From Sphingomonadales bacterium (GTDB lineage Bacteria; Pseudomonadota; Alphaproteobacteria; Sphingomonadales; Kordiimonadaceae), in NCBI GenBank assembly GCA_011088215.1, contig JAALKD010000031.1, positions 1-37,854 of the forward strand: a stretch of DNA of 37,854 bases, read 5' to 3'. The position numbers and the translations under genes were made by a program. Below the pieces are notes generated by a model that worked only from the letters and a program-made list of their open reading frames with translations, was not told where the DNA came from and searched no databases. The first letter of the stretch is position 1, and each line of letters starts with the position of its first letter. Shown one piece after another: positions 25,050 through 35,728 of the stretch.

Positions 25050-26312
25050 TTAGAAATTGTCCCTTAACCACCGCGTCATGCGGCCAAACGTTCCTTGTTT
25101 TATTGTCTCTTCCTTGCCGTCACTTACGGATGGCTTCATATCGGTTAATCCTGGTCTCGCACTGTGGAGAAGTAACCCCACTAAGCTGGCAAACCCTGGC
25201 GCTTGTGCTGCCTGCGGTAGTCCGCCAACCAATTGGGGTTTTCCAATTCTTACCCGGCGACCAAGGACCTTGTTGGCGAGGTCACGTACACCTTCGCACG
25301 CTGCGACACCGCCAGTTAGAACGACCCGCTTACCGGCAACACCTGAAAAGCCTGAAGCATCCAAGCGTTTAGCAACTGTCGCGAACAACAATTCCAATTC
25401 TTTTTGCATAACAGACGTGAGGCTACTGCGCGGCTGGCGAGAAAAACTATCACGGCCTGCCTCGCCTACTTGCTGCACTTCAATTTCATGGCGTTCATCT
25501 GCCGGGTCGACAATCGCCGCGCCGTTAAAGGTTTTCAGCCGTTCCGCCTGATCAAAAGGTGTCAGCAGACTGCGCGCAATTTCTTCAGTGATCTGTGCCC
25601 CACCCAGTGCAATCGTCTCGGCGTGAACCAAAGAGCCCTGAGCAAATATAGAAATGCCAGTGGTGCCCGCCCCCATATCAATACAGGCAGCGCCCATTTT
25701 CATCTCATCCTCAACCAATGTCGACAACCCCGCCGCGAAAGGGCCGTGCACAATATCAAGAACGTTCAAATGCGCGCGGCGCACACAGGCCTGCAAATTT
25801 TGTAATGGGCCCGGGTCAGCGATAATAACCAACAACGCTACAGTTAACTGCTTGCCGTACATACCCACCGGCGACTTAACACCGAAGTTGCCGTCCACGG
25901 CGTAGGCTGCAGGAAATGCATGTAACAACTCACCGGCTTCCGTGTCTATTTTTGCATTGGCTTTGGCAAGCGCACGGTCAAGGTCGGCGTCGCTAACGGC
26001 GTGACCTTCCACTTGTACACCAACTTCGATTACCTGGCTTTTGGGGTTGCTGCCCGAAAAAGCGATCACGACATCGCTAACCGTCTGGCCTGCCATTTTT
26101 TCCGCTTGATCAACAGCGGCGCGAATGGCTTTTTCCGTGGCGTCCATATCAACAACAACGCCGCCAGCTACCCCGCCATTGCATGCCCTGTTGCCAACAC
26201 CGAGAACCTTGACCTGGCCTTCCAGATCAATATGAGCAATGAGGCACGCCACCTTGCTTGAACCAATGTCAAGCGCAGCGATAGTGCGTTCCTGTTTGCC
26301 GTTTATTGCCAT
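25050..26312 (-). CDS. ftsA: Cell division protein FtsA
   Basis: An actin-like ATPase that tethers FtsZ to the membrane and recruits later divisome proteins. The phosphate-1 motif is AALDIGSSKVACLIAH, phosphate-2 is CIDMGAGTTGISIFAQG, and the adenosine motif is VVLTGGVAACEGV. The C-terminus FGRMTRWLRDNF is the amphipathic membrane-targeting helix. I choose the ATG at 26312, which gives 420 residues and the usual family N-terminus. The open frame runs 41 codons further into ftsQ but that part is unconserved. The ribosome-binding site (GGAA) is weak, and the gene starts 65 bases after the ftsQ stop. Confidence 0.97.
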   Translation of the reverse strand: MAINGKQERTIAALDIGSSKVACLIAHIDLEGQVKVLGVGNRACNGGVAGGVVVDMDATEKAIRAAVDQAEKMAGQTVSDVVIAFSGSNPKSQVIEVGVQVEGHAVSDADLDRALAKANAKIDTEAGELLHAFPAAYAVDGNFGVKSPVGMYGKQLTVALLVIIADPGPLQNLQACVRRAHLNVLDIVHGPFAAGLSTLVEDEMKMGAACIDMGAGTTGISIFAQGSLVHAETIALGGAQITEEIARSLLTPFDQAERLKTFNGAAIVDPADERHEIEVQQVGEAGRDSFSRQPRSSLTSVMQKELELLFATVAKRLDASGFSGVAGKRVVLTGGVAACEGVRDLANKVLGRRVRIGKPQLVGGLPQAAQAPGFASLVGLLLHSARPGLTDMKPSVSDGKEETIKQGTFGRMTRWLRDNF

Positions 26313-26376
26313 ATGTACTTCATTCCAACGTCTGTGCCATGGCTCTGGGCCAAAGCTTTTCCTATCAAATCCGGGC

Positions 26377-27156
26377 TTACAATATCCATTCCTTGCCAGC
26401 CATTTGACGCCGACCGACTGGTGTAACCCGCACAATCAACTGGTCTTCCAACCGTAGATCGATCACGCTAACTTCGCGCGCCAACAATTGCTTCGTGCGA
26501 TCCAGTTCAACAAATTTGTCCCATGCTTCTGCCATGCCGTAAGGCTTGGCATCGTCAGCGGGCAATTTTACCCGAATGCCATTGTCAAAAATCACATCCC
26601 ACCGGCGATTACCCACACGTACAGCGGACCGAATACGGCTGGAAAGCGGTGCGGCCTTGGCCTTCTGCCGTTCCAGCAACTCAAGTTCAGCCGGCTCTAC
26701 TTTCCCCACCACCAACATCAAATCGGTGAAGGCGGACAAACCGCGCTGAGTAATTTCAACACCCGCTGGGTCTATAAGTGCTATTCGTCCGTCGTGCTGC
26801 GCCAGCGCATATGGTGTCCGTTCGGTAACCCGAATAGAAAGTTCTCCCGGCAAAATGCGACTGACATCCGCTTGCTTAATCCACGGGAGCGCCTCTATTT
26901 TTGCCTGCAAATGTCCCAAATCGATTGACAGCAAGGGCATACCACTGTCCACATCCAGTACAGCCAGAAAGTCATTTTCGGCGGTGCGTTCAAGGCCGCT
27001 GATTGTCAAGTCTGCCAGCACAAGGCCCGCATCGCCGCTGGTTTCCATGAACCAATCATTGGTATCACTTTTCCACATAATCCCCGCGGCTATAGTAATC
27101 AGCACAAGCAGGATCAAAGCGGGAAACAGATGATTTTGTCGAGCCACTTGCATCAT
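26377..27156 (-). CDS. ftsQ: Cell division protein FtsQ
   Basis: A bitopic divisome protein that bridges to FtsL/FtsB. It has a short cytoplasmic tail, one membrane helix (FPALILLVLITIAAGIMW) and a periplasmic POTRA domain starting around LADLTISGLERT and continuing through LPWIKQADVSRILPGELSIRV. The FtsQ beta domain follows (ERTPYALAQHDGRIALIDPAG). The preferred start is the ATG at 27156: it overlaps the murB stop as ATGA and has GGAG 8 bases upstream. An alternative ATG at 27201 has GGAG 5 bases upstream, adds 15 residues and would overlap murB by 49 bases. The length is 259 or 274 residues. ddl, usually located between murB and ftsQ, is absent. Confidence 0.93.
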   Translation of the reverse strand: MMQVARQNHLFPALILLVLITIAAGIMWKSDTNDWFMETSGDAGLVLADLTISGLERTAENDFLAVLDVDSGMPLLSIDLGHLQAKIEALPWIKQADVSRILPGELSIRVTERTPYALAQHDGRIALIDPAGVEITQRGLSAFTDLMLVVGKVEPAELELLERQKAKAAPLSSRIRSAVRVGNRRWDVIFDNGIRVKLPADDAKPYGMAEAWDKFVELDRTKQLLAREVSVIDLRLEDQLIVRVTPVGRRQMAGKEWIL

Positions 27157-28082
27157 GGCTTGCGCTCCTCTGCTGGGCTGCCAATCATTCGAATTTCCCA
27201 TTCTAGCTCCACACCGCTGTTCTCTTTAACCCTGGAGCGAACCTTTTCGCCCAACGTTTCAAGATCCGCCGCGCTGGCACCTCCGTGGTTAATCAGAAAA
27301 TTACAGTGTTTTTCTGAAACCTGCGCATCGCCGATCCGCATACCACGGCAACCCGCCTTGTCGATCAATTCCCAGGCGTGCTGGCCTTCTGGGTTTTTAA
27401 AGGTGCTGCCCCCAGTACGCGTACCAAGTGGTTGGCTTTCAGCCCGGGTTGATGAAATCTCCCGCATTCTCTCTAGGATTTTTTCCTCATCACCGATAGA
27501 TGCATTGAAAGATGCTTTCAGCACGATCATGCTGTCATCAAGCGCAGAGTGACGGTAGGAATAGTCAAAATCCTCAGGCTGCAATTCTACAATATGACCG
27601 TACCTGTCAACCGCGTGCGCATGTTTGAGAACATCTTTAATCTCACGGCCATAGGCCCCGGCATTCATGCGCACCGCACCGCCGATAGTGCCCGGCACAC
27701 CCACAAGAAACTCAAGCCCGGCAAGGCCATTTTTTGCCGCCGCTTTGGCTACATGCACGTCCATCGCACCTGCGCCCGCATTGACCACGTTGCCGCGCAT
27801 GCATATGTCTGCGAAGCCACGTCCAAGCCGAATAACCAAGCCCTCAACGCCGCCGTCCCGCACAAGCAGATTAGAGCCAACACCAATAACCGTAATGGGA
27901 ACCGAGCCAGGAAGATGGCGCAGGACCTTCACTAAATCGCCCTCGTCTGCGGGCTCAAACAGTAATTCCGCGTTACCGCCGGTGCGAAACCAACTTAACC
28001 GTGACAGGCTGGCGTTTTCCACCAATCGTCCTTTCACATGCGGCATACGCTCTAACAGCGATTTACGTTCTTCAGCCCGCAT
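27153..28082 (-). CDS. murB: UDP-N-acetylenolpyruvoylglucosamine reductase
   Basis: Reduces UDP-GlcNAc-enolpyruvate to UDP-MurNAc with NADPH and FAD. The FAD-binding region has [15 protein letters not shown] and [20 protein letters not shown], followed by [20 protein letters not shown]. The catalytic Ser is in [10 protein letters not shown], and [20 protein letters not shown] is the family's C-terminal domain. The length of 309 residues fits. The ATG at 28082 lies inside the last codons of murC (11-base overlap), and the stop overlaps ftsQ as ATGA. Confidence 0.97.
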   Translation of the reverse strand: MRAEERKSLLERMPHVKGRLVENASLSRLSWFRTGGNAELLFEPADEGDLVKVLRHLPGSVPITVIGVGSNLLVRDGGVEGLVIRLGRGFADICMRGNVVNAGAGAMDVHVAKAAAKNGLAGLEFLVGVPGTIGGAVRMNAGAYGREIKDVLKHAHAVDRYGHIVELQPEDFDYSYRHSALDDSMIVLKASFNASIGDEEKILERMREISSTRAESQPLGTRTGGSTFKNPEGQHAWELIDKAGCRGMRIGDAQVSEKHCNFLINHGGASAADLETLGEKVRSRVKENSGVELEWEIRMIGSPAEERKP

Positions 28083-29511
28083 CGGTCGAGTCTCCGTTCA
28101 ACTGTTCCATTTTCGTTTCAAGAGCGTGAGGCAAGGCGTTGGCCCATATAGAAATTGAGCCGGCGCCCAGACACACCACTACATCACCGGGGGTGGCATA
28201 TTTGGCAACGGTTTCAGCCAAATCTGCATCGCCTGAAACTGTATCGACTTTACGGTGTCCGTGATTGTGTAGTCCCTCGACCAATGCTGATTGGTCCGCG
28301 CCCTCAATTGGCTGCTCACCTGCCTCATAAACCGGGGTTACAATCACAACGTCCGCGTCATTAAAACAGGTACAAAATTCGTCAAACAGGCTTTTCACCC
28401 GCGAGTAACGGTGCGGCTGAACAACCGCGATAACCTTGTTGTTAAAAGACTCGCGTGCAGCCTTTAACACCGCTGAAATCTCAACCGGGTGATGACCATA
28501 GTCATCGATTATTGTAACGCCGTTCACTTCACCCGTTTTGGTAAAGCGTCGTTTTACACCCCCAAAACCGGCAAATGCGCCTGCCAAAACAGCAGGCGTC
28601 ATTCCCATTTCGAGGCCAACTGCAAGAGCCGCGAGCGCATTTTGCACATTGTGGTTACCTGGCATCGGCAATTTTACTGCCGTGATAACCGAGACAGTTC
28701 CTGTACTGCGGTCACGTACTTCCACATCAAACTGTGTCGCTCCCTCGCGGTTAGAAACATTCACCGCACGGACATCAGCCTGCGCCGACAAGCCGTAAGT
28801 CATAAACTTTCGACCGCTGATTGTTTTGATCAAACCCTGAACTTCCGGATGATCAATACAAAGAACTGCGGTGCCGTAAAAGGGTACCCGCTCTAGGAAT
28901 AACTTAAACGCCGCTTTTTCGGCCTCAAAAGTACCGTAGAAATCCAAATGCTCGGGATCCATGTTGGTAACCACAGCAATGGTTGCCGGCAACTTTACAA
29001 AAGTGCCGTCGGATTCGTCAGCCTCAACAACCATCCAGTCGCTTTCGCCCAATCGGGCGTTGGTGCCGTAGCTGTTAATGATGCCGCCGTTGATAACGGT
29101 GGGGTCAATACCACCCGCTTCCAAAACCGCTGCAACCATAGATGTGGTTGTAGTTTTACCGTGGGTACCGGCAACAGATACGCACCATTTCAACCGCATC
29201 AATTCAGCTAACATTTCAGCCCTGCGAACCACAGGCAACGACCGATGTCTGGCCTCAACAACTTCAGGATTGTCATCTTTGATTGCTGATGACACCACAA
29301 GCACTTTAGCATCGGTCAGATTGGACGCCTTTTGGCCAATTTTGACATCAATCCCTAACCCGCGCAGACGTAAAACATTAGCGTTTTCTCCGCTGTCCGA
29401 GCCCTGAACCTGATAGCCTAGGTTGTACATAACCTCAGCAATGCCAGACATGCCGATGCCACCAATACCAACAAAATGAACAACACCGATGTCAAAGGGG
29501 ACATTTTTCAC
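28072..29511 (-). CDS. murC: UDP-N-acetylmuramate--L-alanine ligase
   Basis: Adds L-Ala to UDP-MurNAc, the first Mur ligase. The N-terminal Rossmann motif is [16 protein letters not shown], the ATP loop is [16 protein letters not shown], the central Glu/Asn region is [14 protein letters not shown], and the C-terminal domain contains [15 protein letters not shown]. The length of 479 residues is typical. The GTG at 29511 overlaps the murG stop as GTGA, with AGGGGAA upstream. It is tightly coupled to murG and murB. Confidence 0.97.
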   Translation of the reverse strand: MKNVPFDIGVVHFVGIGGIGMSGIAEVMYNLGYQVQGSDSGENANVLRLRGLGIDVKIGQKASNLTDAKVLVVSSAIKDDNPEVVEARHRSLPVVRRAEMLAELMRLKWCVSVAGTHGKTTTTSMVAAVLEAGGIDPTVINGGIINSYGTNARLGESDWMVVEADESDGTFVKLPATIAVVTNMDPEHLDFYGTFEAEKAAFKLFLERVPFYGTAVLCIDHPEVQGLIKTISGRKFMTYGLSAQADVRAVNVSNREGATQFDVEVRDRSTGTVSVITAVKLPMPGNHNVQNALAALAVGLEMGMTPAVLAGAFAGFGGVKRRFTKTGEVNGVTIIDDYGHHPVEISAVLKAARESFNNKVIAVVQPHRYSRVKSLFDEFCTCFNDADVVIVTPVYEAGEQPIEGADQSALVEGLHNHGHRKVDTVSGDADLAETVAKYATPGDVVVCLGAGSISIWANALPHALETKMEQLNGDSTDAG

Positions 29512-30653
29512 GACACGTTCCCCTCGTGAACAGCTTCGTCAACGACGTTACCAACCTTACTCATGTCACCGATATCTATGATGATGGTTGCCAAAGTGTC
29601 TGCGGCGTCAAGGCGCGCCAGCGTTCTCATCTGATCAGAAGCGTTACGCATTTCGCCCATATCTTCATAGAGTTTATCCAGCAGGTCCGCCAAACGTTCA
29701 ACGGTAAAGTCTTTTTCCGCAATGAGCCAACCACCACCGGCCTCATCAACAAGCACGGCATTGGCCGTTTGGTGATCGTCTGCAGCGATTGCCAATGGAA
29801 CCAAAATGGCGGGCCGGCCCATAGCGGTTAATTCCGCAAGTGTAGATGCCCCAGCCCGGGATATAACAAGCTGAGTTTTCAGCAACAACCCAGCAACGTC
29901 ATCAAAATAGGGTTTTACTGTGGCCCTTATTTGAGCATCACCATAGGCTTGCTCAACACGTTTCACATCTTCTGGCCGCGCCTGGTGTGTGATATTCAAT
30001 CTGTCGCGGTACCCATCGCCTAATTTATCCAGCGCCGCTGGAACAACGTCTGAAAGTATGCGCGCACCCTGGCTGCCGCCCAGTATCAACATATGAACAT
30101 CGCCGCCACCGAGTGGCACCGAATAAGCAATGTTGGCCAGGTTGGCTATCAACGTACGAACGGGATTACCGGACACAACGGTTTTCACGCCCTCAGGAAC
30201 CCGTTCAGTACTGTCAACGCTGAGCGCCAACAAGACACAACCGCTCGCCATCAGCCGGTTCACTCTGCCCAACACCGCATTTTGTTCGTGTAAAACATAG
30301 GGGATTTTCATCATTCGGGCGGCAAACACTGCTGGCAAGGAAGGGTAGCCGCCAAAACCAACCACCACCGTTGGCCGCTTTTTACCGAACATCCGCCGTA
30401 CCTTCAGCGTACTGAGCACAATACTAACCGCAGATTTAGCCTTACCAAACAAACCCCCACCCATATGACTGCTGGCGCCAACTACAAAACAATCAACATT
30501 TTGAAAAACATTACCGATGGCCTCGCCGCGTCGGTCGGTCACTAGCGTCACTTCATAACCTGCGGCCAACAGCTTGTCGGCTACTGCCTCGGCTGGCATC
30601 ATATGGCCGCCGGTGCCACCGCTTGCCAGAATTATGTAGGGCGCGTCGCTCAT
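29508..30653 (-). CDS. murG: Undecaprenyl-PP-MurNAc-pentapeptide GlcNAc transferase
   Basis: The peripheral membrane GT28 glycosyltransferase that makes lipid II from lipid I and UDP-GlcNAc. It shows the N-terminal loop [16 protein letters not shown], the [13 protein letters not shown] segment, the glycine loop [12 protein letters not shown], and the donor-site block [27 protein letters not shown] follows. The length is 381 residues. The ATG at 30653 overlaps the ftsW stop as ATGA. Confidence 0.97.
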   Translation of the reverse strand: MSDAPYIILASGGTGGHMMPAEAVADKLLAAGYEVTLVTDRRGEAIGNVFQNVDCFVVGASSHMGGGLFGKAKSAVSIVLSTLKVRRMFGKKRPTVVVGFGGYPSLPAVFAARMMKIPYVLHEQNAVLGRVNRLMASGCVLLALSVDSTERVPEGVKTVVSGNPVRTLIANLANIAYSVPLGGGDVHMLILGGSQGARILSDVVPAALDKLGDGYRDRLNITHQARPEDVKRVEQAYGDAQIRATVKPYFDDVAGLLLKTQLVISRAGASTLAELTAMGRPAILVPLAIAADDHQTANAVLVDEAGGGWLIAEKDFTVERLADLLDKLYEDMGEMRNASDQMRTLARLDAADTLATIIIDIGDMSKVGNVVDEAVHEGNVS

Positions 30654-31801
30654 TCCGCGGCCTTCCAGCCAAGAGGGTCAACGCTCGCATGGATAAAGCG
30701 GTTACGGCGGGTAAGCGCCAGTACCATGCCCATACCAATCGCCAGCGCAAGCATGGACGAGCCCCCGTATGAAACAAATGGCAAGGTCATGCCTTTAGAC
30801 GGCAAGATCGCCAGATTTACACCAACATTGATCAAGGTTTGCAGTCCGAATTGAATAATCAGGCCCGCCGCTGCGAGCAGCCGAAACGGGTTTTCTTCTT
30901 CGACCAAATTGGACAACCCGCGCATCACTACACCAGCGAACAACATCAACAGCATTACGCAGGCAATAGCCCCGAATTCCTCGCCGATCACCGCAAAAAT
31001 GTAATCTGTGTGGGCGTCCGGCAGGCTCAACTTTACAGCACCCTCGCCCGGACCTTTACCCAACATGCCTCCCGACTCGAATGCCTGCACCGCTTTGTCT
31101 GCTTGGAAGGTGTCACCACTTGCCGGGTTGATAAACCGGTCGATGCGGCTGGCAACATGAGGCAGGAAAGCATAACCAAGTCCAATTCCCATCAAGGCCA
31201 CAACTCCGGCCAGTGAAAGCCACATCAATGGCAGGCCCGCCAGCGCCATCTGAGCTATCCAGACAGTACTGATCAGGACGGTTTGGCCAAAGTCCGGCTG
31301 CATAATCAGCAACGCAACAACAAACAGGTAAAGGGCTGTAGAGATACGCTTGGCTGGGATTTTTTCACCCTGAAAGTGAGCCGACAGAATCCACGCTGAG
31401 GTAACAATGAAAAACGGTTTCAAAAACTCGCTGGGCTGCAAAGTAAACAAGCCCAGTGGCAACCAGCGCGTTGCGCCTTTAATTTCCGGGCCAATGAACA
31501 ACGTTGCAATCACCAACAACACACTAATAGGGAAACCGATCACAGCAACTCGCCTGATCATCGCTGATGACAACATTGACACGCAGACCACGACACCCAA
31601 ACCAAGGGTGAGGAAAAACATCTGCTTCCTAACGAAATGAAATGCATCCAGACCAAGCCGCTCAGCCACTGCCGGACTAGCGGTCAGTGTCAGCCATATG
31701 CCAACCATGGTCAGCGCAACAATCAGTACCAGCATCCAGCGGTCAACGGTCCACCACCAGCGTGACAGCAATGAATTATCATTACGCGAAAAGGCGATCA
31801 T
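30650..31801 (-). CDS. ftsW: Septal SEDS glycosyltransferase FtsW
   Basis: The polytopic peptidoglycan glycosyltransferase that partners FtsI at the septum. About ten membrane helices are seen in 383 residues. Family signatures include KGATRWLPLGLFTLQPSEFL, MQPDFGQTVLIS, the LSLPDAHTDYIFAVIGEEFG loop with the catalytic-region Asp, and LPSKGMTLPFVSYGGSSM near the C-terminus. The ATG at 31801 overlaps the murD stop by four bases. Confidence 0.97.
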   Translation of the reverse strand: MIAFSRNDNSLLSRWWWTVDRWMLVLIVALTMVGIWLTLTASPAVAERLGLDAFHFVRKQMFFLTLGLGVVVCVSMLSSAMIRRVAVIGFPISVLLVIATLFIGPEIKGATRWLPLGLFTLQPSEFLKPFFIVTSAWILSAHFQGEKIPAKRISTALYLFVVALLIMQPDFGQTVLISTVWIAQMALAGLPLMWLSLAGVVALMGIGLGYAFLPHVASRIDRFINPASGDTFQADKAVQAFESGGMLGKGPGEGAVKLSLPDAHTDYIFAVIGEEFGAIACVMLLMLFAGVVMRGLSNLVEEENPFRLLAAAGLIIQFGLQTLINVGVNLAILPSKGMTLPFVSYGGSSMLALAIGMGMVLALTRRNRFIHASVDPLGWKAAE

Positions 31802-33156
31802 GCGGCATCTCCTGGCAATTCGCTGATAGTTTGTTTGAATATTTCGCCGCGCCTCTCAAAGTTAGCGAACTGGTCAAAGGCTGTGCAGGCAGGTGACAAT
31901 AATATAGTGTCGCCCTGCTCGGCATCGGCAACGGCTGCGGTTACCGCATCAGCCATAGCGGGGTAATATTCAACCGACAGGGTTGCGGGCATTGCCCGGC
32001 CAATGGCGCGTGCAGCCTCTCCCATAAGATAGGCTTTACTCACTGCCCCAACAGATTTTCCCAACGCCGCAAAGTCATCGTCTTTGGCGCGCCCACCAGC
32101 GATCCAGCGAATTCTATCGTAAGTTTGAAGTGCTCGCGTGGCGGCATCCACATTGGTCGCCTTCGAATCGTTAACAACTCTGATGCCTTCGCGGAACGGC
32201 ACAATTTCCTGCCGGTGGGCAAGCCCGGGGAAACTGCACAGGCCCGCGTAAATCTCTTCGGAGCTCAATCCAAGAGTGCGGCACGCACCGTATGCCGCCG
32301 CAGCATTTTGCCAATTGTGAGCACCCTGCAAACTCTGTACTTCCTTGAGAGAGCCAACCACCGCGGATTGGCCGTCAATGTCGTCGATCAAGATACCGCT
32401 GCGAACGGAAACACCGGTTTCAACCTGCCTCTGCGACGAAACCATTACAACAGAACGGCAAGTGGCCGCCACATCCCGGCTCGGTTGGTCGTCTACTGCG
32501 ATAACGGCAGTACCGCTTTTGCCCTGCTGCTCAATCAATCTGGACTTGGCGGCAATATATCCGGCCATCGAACCATGGCGATCCAAATGATCGGGCGAAA
32601 TGTTCAAGAGGACAGCAACGTCACTGTCGAAGGATGCCGTTATATCCAGTTGAAATGACGACAACTCGAAAACATACACGCCTCCAGACGGCAACGGGTT
32701 CAGGGCCAACACGCCAGTACCGATATTGCCGCCGATGGCAACAGAACGACCAGCAGTCGCGAGGATATGACCGATCAGCGCTGTGGTGGTAGATTTGCCG
32801 TTGGTGCCAGTAATGCCAACTGTTTTATGAGCAGGCAAGGTCGCGCGTGCGGCCTGAAAAATTTCGATGTCACTAATGATCGGCAGGCTACATGCTTGTG
32901 CCTTTTGCACGAGCGTATGAGGTTCGGGGTGAGTTAACGGAACACCTGGCGCAACCACTAGCGCGTCCAGATCTTTAAAATCCATCGCATAAAGATCCGC
33001 TGCGAACCCTCGCACTCGTTCACGTGCGGCTTGGTTGTCGTCCCAAGCAAACACTTTTGCGCCCGAAGCAACAAGCGAATGAACCGTTGCCAGTCCCGAC
33101 CGTGCAAGACCGAAGACGCCGATGCGCTTATCCTGATATGTTGGGGCGGTGATCAC
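31798..33156 (-). CDS. murD: UDP-N-acetylmuramoyl-L-alanine--D-glutamate ligase
   Basis: Adds D-Glu to UDP-MurNAc-L-Ala. The N-terminal domain begins IGVFGLARSGLATVHSL, the ATP loop is VGITGTNGKSTTTALIG, and LNISPDHLDRHGSM and VVNDSKATNVDAA follow. The C-terminal SPACTAFDQFANFERRGEIF is diagnostic for MurD. The length is 452 residues. The start is a GTG at 33156, 9 bases after the mraY stop, with GAGGTAAC at the mraY end as a somewhat distant ribosome-binding site. Confidence 0.97.
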   Translation of the reverse strand: MITAPTYQDKRIGVFGLARSGLATVHSLVASGAKVFAWDDNQAARERVRGFAADLYAMDFKDLDALVVAPGVPLTHPEPHTLVQKAQACSLPIISDIEIFQAARATLPAHKTVGITGTNGKSTTTALIGHILATAGRSVAIGGNIGTGVLALNPLPSGGVYVFELSSFQLDITASFDSDVAVLLNISPDHLDRHGSMAGYIAAKSRLIEQQGKSGTAVIAVDDQPSRDVAATCRSVVMVSSQRQVETGVSVRSGILIDDIDGQSAVVGSLKEVQSLQGAHNWQNAAAAYGACRTLGLSSEEIYAGLCSFPGLAHRQEIVPFREGIRVVNDSKATNVDAATRALQTYDRIRWIAGGRAKDDDFAALGKSVGAVSKAYLMGEAARAIGRAMPATLSVEYYPAMADAVTAAVADAEQGDTILLSPACTAFDQFANFERRGEIFKQTISELPGDAA

Positions 33157-33165
33157 TTGTACCAG

Positions 33166-34230
33166 TTACCTCAATTTCAATGTTGCCAGACCGACCAACG
33201 CAAGGATGACGGCAATAATCCAGAAACGGATAACGATGGTGGGTTCAGCCCAACCCTTCTGTTCATAATGATGATGCAGCGGCGCCATGCGGAACACGCG
33301 CTTGCCAGTCAACTTGAAGGAAATGACCTGCACAATCACTGAAATGGTCTCTAACCAAAACAGGCCGCCGATGATGCCTAATACAATCTCATGCTTGGTG
33401 ATCACCGCGATTGTGCCCAATGCACCACCCAAAGCGAGCGAGCCAGTATCGCCCATAAAAATCATCGCGGGTGGCGCGTTAAACCAAAGAAATCCAATCC
33501 CCGCACCTATGATAGCACCACACAGAACCGCCAGTTCGCCAGAGCCTGCCACATAAACGATGCCCAGATAATCGCTGTAAACCGTGTTACCAACCAGGTA
33601 GGCAATCAATCCAAAAGCACTGGCTGCGATCATAACTGGCGCAATCGCCAACCCGTCCAAGCCGTCCGTAAGGTTAACTGCATTGCCAGCCCACACCACG
33701 ACAAGACAGGCGAACGGCAAGTAGAAAATGCCTAGATTGATCGCTAGCTTTTTGAAAAAGGGCAGCGCCAATGTTGGCTCAACCAAACTGGCAAGCCACC
33801 ATGCAACAGCGAGGCCGATCGCTAATTCTATAATGAACTTCAACTTGCCCGGCACACCGTCGGACGACGCGCGGGTTACTTTTAAGTAGTCGTCGACAAA
33901 ACCAATAGCGCCAAAACTAAGGGTGACCAAAAGCACTGCCCAAACATAAGGGCTTTCAAGATTGGCCCATAACAGTGTGGAGACCAGCAAGCCAAGCAAA
34001 ATCATAAACCCGCCCATGGTCGGCGTGCCTGCCTTGGCAACAATATGGCTTTGCGGGCCATCATCGCGGATCGGCTGGCCTTTTTTTTGCTTTGATTTCA
34101 GCCAGTTAATGATGCGAGGACCAGCAAGAAAACAGATCAACATTGATGTCAATACCGCGCCGCCAGTTCTGAAGGTCAGATAATTAAACAGGTTGAAAAT
34201 ACCGCCCTGCTCGGCCAACATTTGAAACAT
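33166..34230 (-). CDS. mraY: Phospho-MurNAc-pentapeptide transferase
   Basis: An integral membrane enzyme that transfers phospho-MurNAc-pentapeptide to undecaprenyl phosphate, giving lipid I. The catalytic aspartates are in [25 protein letters not shown] and [15 protein letters not shown], and the MraY His motif is [12 protein letters not shown]. About ten membrane helices are present in 354 residues. The ATG at 34230 lies one base after the murE stop, with AAGGA about 8 bases upstream. murF, which normally lies between murE and mraY, is missing. Confidence 0.97.
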   Translation of the reverse strand: MFQMLAEQGGIFNLFNYLTFRTGGAVLTSMLICFLAGPRIINWLKSKQKKGQPIRDDGPQSHIVAKAGTPTMGGFMILLGLLVSTLLWANLESPYVWAVLLVTLSFGAIGFVDDYLKVTRASSDGVPGKLKFIIELAIGLAVAWWLASLVEPTLALPFFKKLAINLGIFYLPFACLVVVWAGNAVNLTDGLDGLAIAPVMIAASAFGLIAYLVGNTVYSDYLGIVYVAGSGELAVLCGAIIGAGIGFLWFNAPPAMIFMGDTGSLALGGALGTIAVITKHEIVLGIIGGLFWLETISVIVQVISFKLTGKRVFRMAPLHHHYEQKGWAEPTIVIRFWIIAVILALVGLATLKLR

Positions 34231-34231
34231 T

Positions 34232-35716
34232 CTATTGGTCCTTTTCGCTGCTAGGCATTGCAATTTTACTGTTTTTTACGCCTAAAATGACTCGAACAGT
34301 TTCAATATCTGAATAGTCAATAACCTGGTCACCAATGGTTTGGCCGGTCTCATGGCCTTTTCCCGCGATGATCACCATGTCGCCGTCTCCGGCGCTATCA
34401 AGTGCGGTTTGTATTGCTGCTTTCCGGTCGCCGATCTCGGTTACCTGAGGGCAAGCGGCGAGAATTTCAGCGCGAATAGCCCTGGGTTCTTCTGAACGGG
34501 GGTTGTCATCAGTGACATAAACGAAGTCCGCCAAGTCAGAGGCAATCTTGCCCATTTGCGGGCGTTTTCCCTTGTCTCGGTCACCGCCGCAGCCAAAAAC
34601 AACGTGCAATTTTCGCGGGCGGTGCGCCTTTGCCGCCGCAAGCACTGTTTCCAGCCCACCGGGAGTGTGGGCATAATCAACATAAATACCAGCACCACCT
34701 TTTTTACCCATCAATTCCATGCGCCCTGGCACGCCGTGCAGCTTCTCGAGCGCCGCCATAACCGCCGCAGGCTCGCCGCCTGTGGAAATAACCAATCCGG
34801 CTGCGGCCAAAGCGTTCATCGCCTGAAATTCACCGACAAGTGGAAGGTCTAGGTGGTAGTTCCGCGCCTGATAGGAAACGGTTAATTCTTGGCCTGCGGG
34901 TTTAACCTCTTGATGAACGACCCTGAGGTGAGCTTTGGCTGAACGACCGTAAGTCAGGCGGTCAAGCGACCGACCCCAGGCAATATCGTCCAACACTTTT
35001 CCCCATGGATCATCGACATTGATTACCGCCGAAGCATCCGGGGCCAGCAATGTGCCAAACAAGCGCGCCTTGGCATAAAAATAAGATTGCTCGTTTTTAT
35101 GGTAGTCCAGATGATCTCTGGTCAGGTTGGTGAAAGCGGCGGCTGAAATATGCATGCCGTCCAACCTGTGTTGATCGAGCCCGTGACTGGATGCCTCCAC
35201 CGCTATATTGTCAACGCCTGCGTCTTGCAACTTGTTGAAAATACTGTATAATGACATCGGGTCGGGTGTGGTTAATCCGCCATCAATTTGCACAGACGGT
35301 GAGCAAACCCCCAGTGTCCCAATGCTTGCCGCGGCTGTCCCTAATTGTTGCCAAATCTGACGAGTGAAATCTGCGACGGAGGTTTTGCCGTTAGTGCCGG
35401 TTACCGCAACTTGCACTTTGGGCTGGGTGCCACAAAAACGTGCCGCCATCTCGGCATATAATTTGCGCGGATTAGCATCTTCGATGACCGGCGGCATTCC
35501 CTCAAGTGAAACAACCGCACCCGGAGTGGTCAAGATCGCTGATGCGCCGTTACGTACCGCCTGAGCAATATAATGCCGTCCATCGTGATGAGTGCCGGGA
35601 AGTGCCACAAAAAGATCACCGACGGCAACGCGGCGGCTGTCAACAGTCAAGCCGGTAACAGCCACGTCTTTCAACATGCCCTTTCCACCCAGAAGCTGCA
35701 GCAACGTCGTTGCCAT
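34232..35716 (-). CDS. murE: UDP-MurNAc-L-Ala-D-Glu--meso-DAP ligase
   Basis: Adds the third residue of the stem peptide. The ATP loop is [18 protein letters not shown], and [14 protein letters not shown] and [14 protein letters not shown] are typical of MurE. The specificity motif is DNPR in [12 protein letters not shown], which marks meso-diaminopimelate rather than lysine. The C-terminus has [11 protein letters not shown]. The length of 494 residues matches a single MurE, with no MurF fused to it. It starts 12 bases after the ftsI stop. Confidence 0.97.
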   Translation of the reverse strand: MATTLLQLLGGKGMLKDVAVTGLTVDSRRVAVGDLFVALPGTHHDGRHYIAQAVRNGASAILTTPGAVVSLEGMPPVIEDANPRKLYAEMAARFCGTQPKVQVAVTGTNGKTSVADFTRQIWQQLGTAAASIGTLGVCSPSVQIDGGLTTPDPMSLYSIFNKLQDAGVDNIAVEASSHGLDQHRLDGMHISAAAFTNLTRDHLDYHKNEQSYFYAKARLFGTLLAPDASAVINVDDPWGKVLDDIAWGRSLDRLTYGRSAKAHLRVVHQEVKPAGQELTVSYQARNYHLDLPLVGEFQAMNALAAAGLVISTGGEPAAVMAALEKLHGVPGRMELMGKKGGAGIYVDYAHTPGGLETVLAAAKAHRPRKLHVVFGCGGDRDKGKRPQMGKIASDLADFVYVTDDNPRSEEPRAIRAEILAACPQVTEIGDRKAAIQTALDSAGDGDMVIIAGKGHETGQTIGDQVIDYSDIETVRVILGVKNSKIAMPSSEKDQ

Positions 35717-35728
35717 CTGCAGGCCTTT

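Noticed and set aside
24108..25067. 319-codon plus-strand open frame opposite ftsZ
   Set aside because: It is antisense to the strongly conserved GTPase core, its His/Cys/Arg-rich translation is typical of a shadow frame, and it runs across the ftsZ start.
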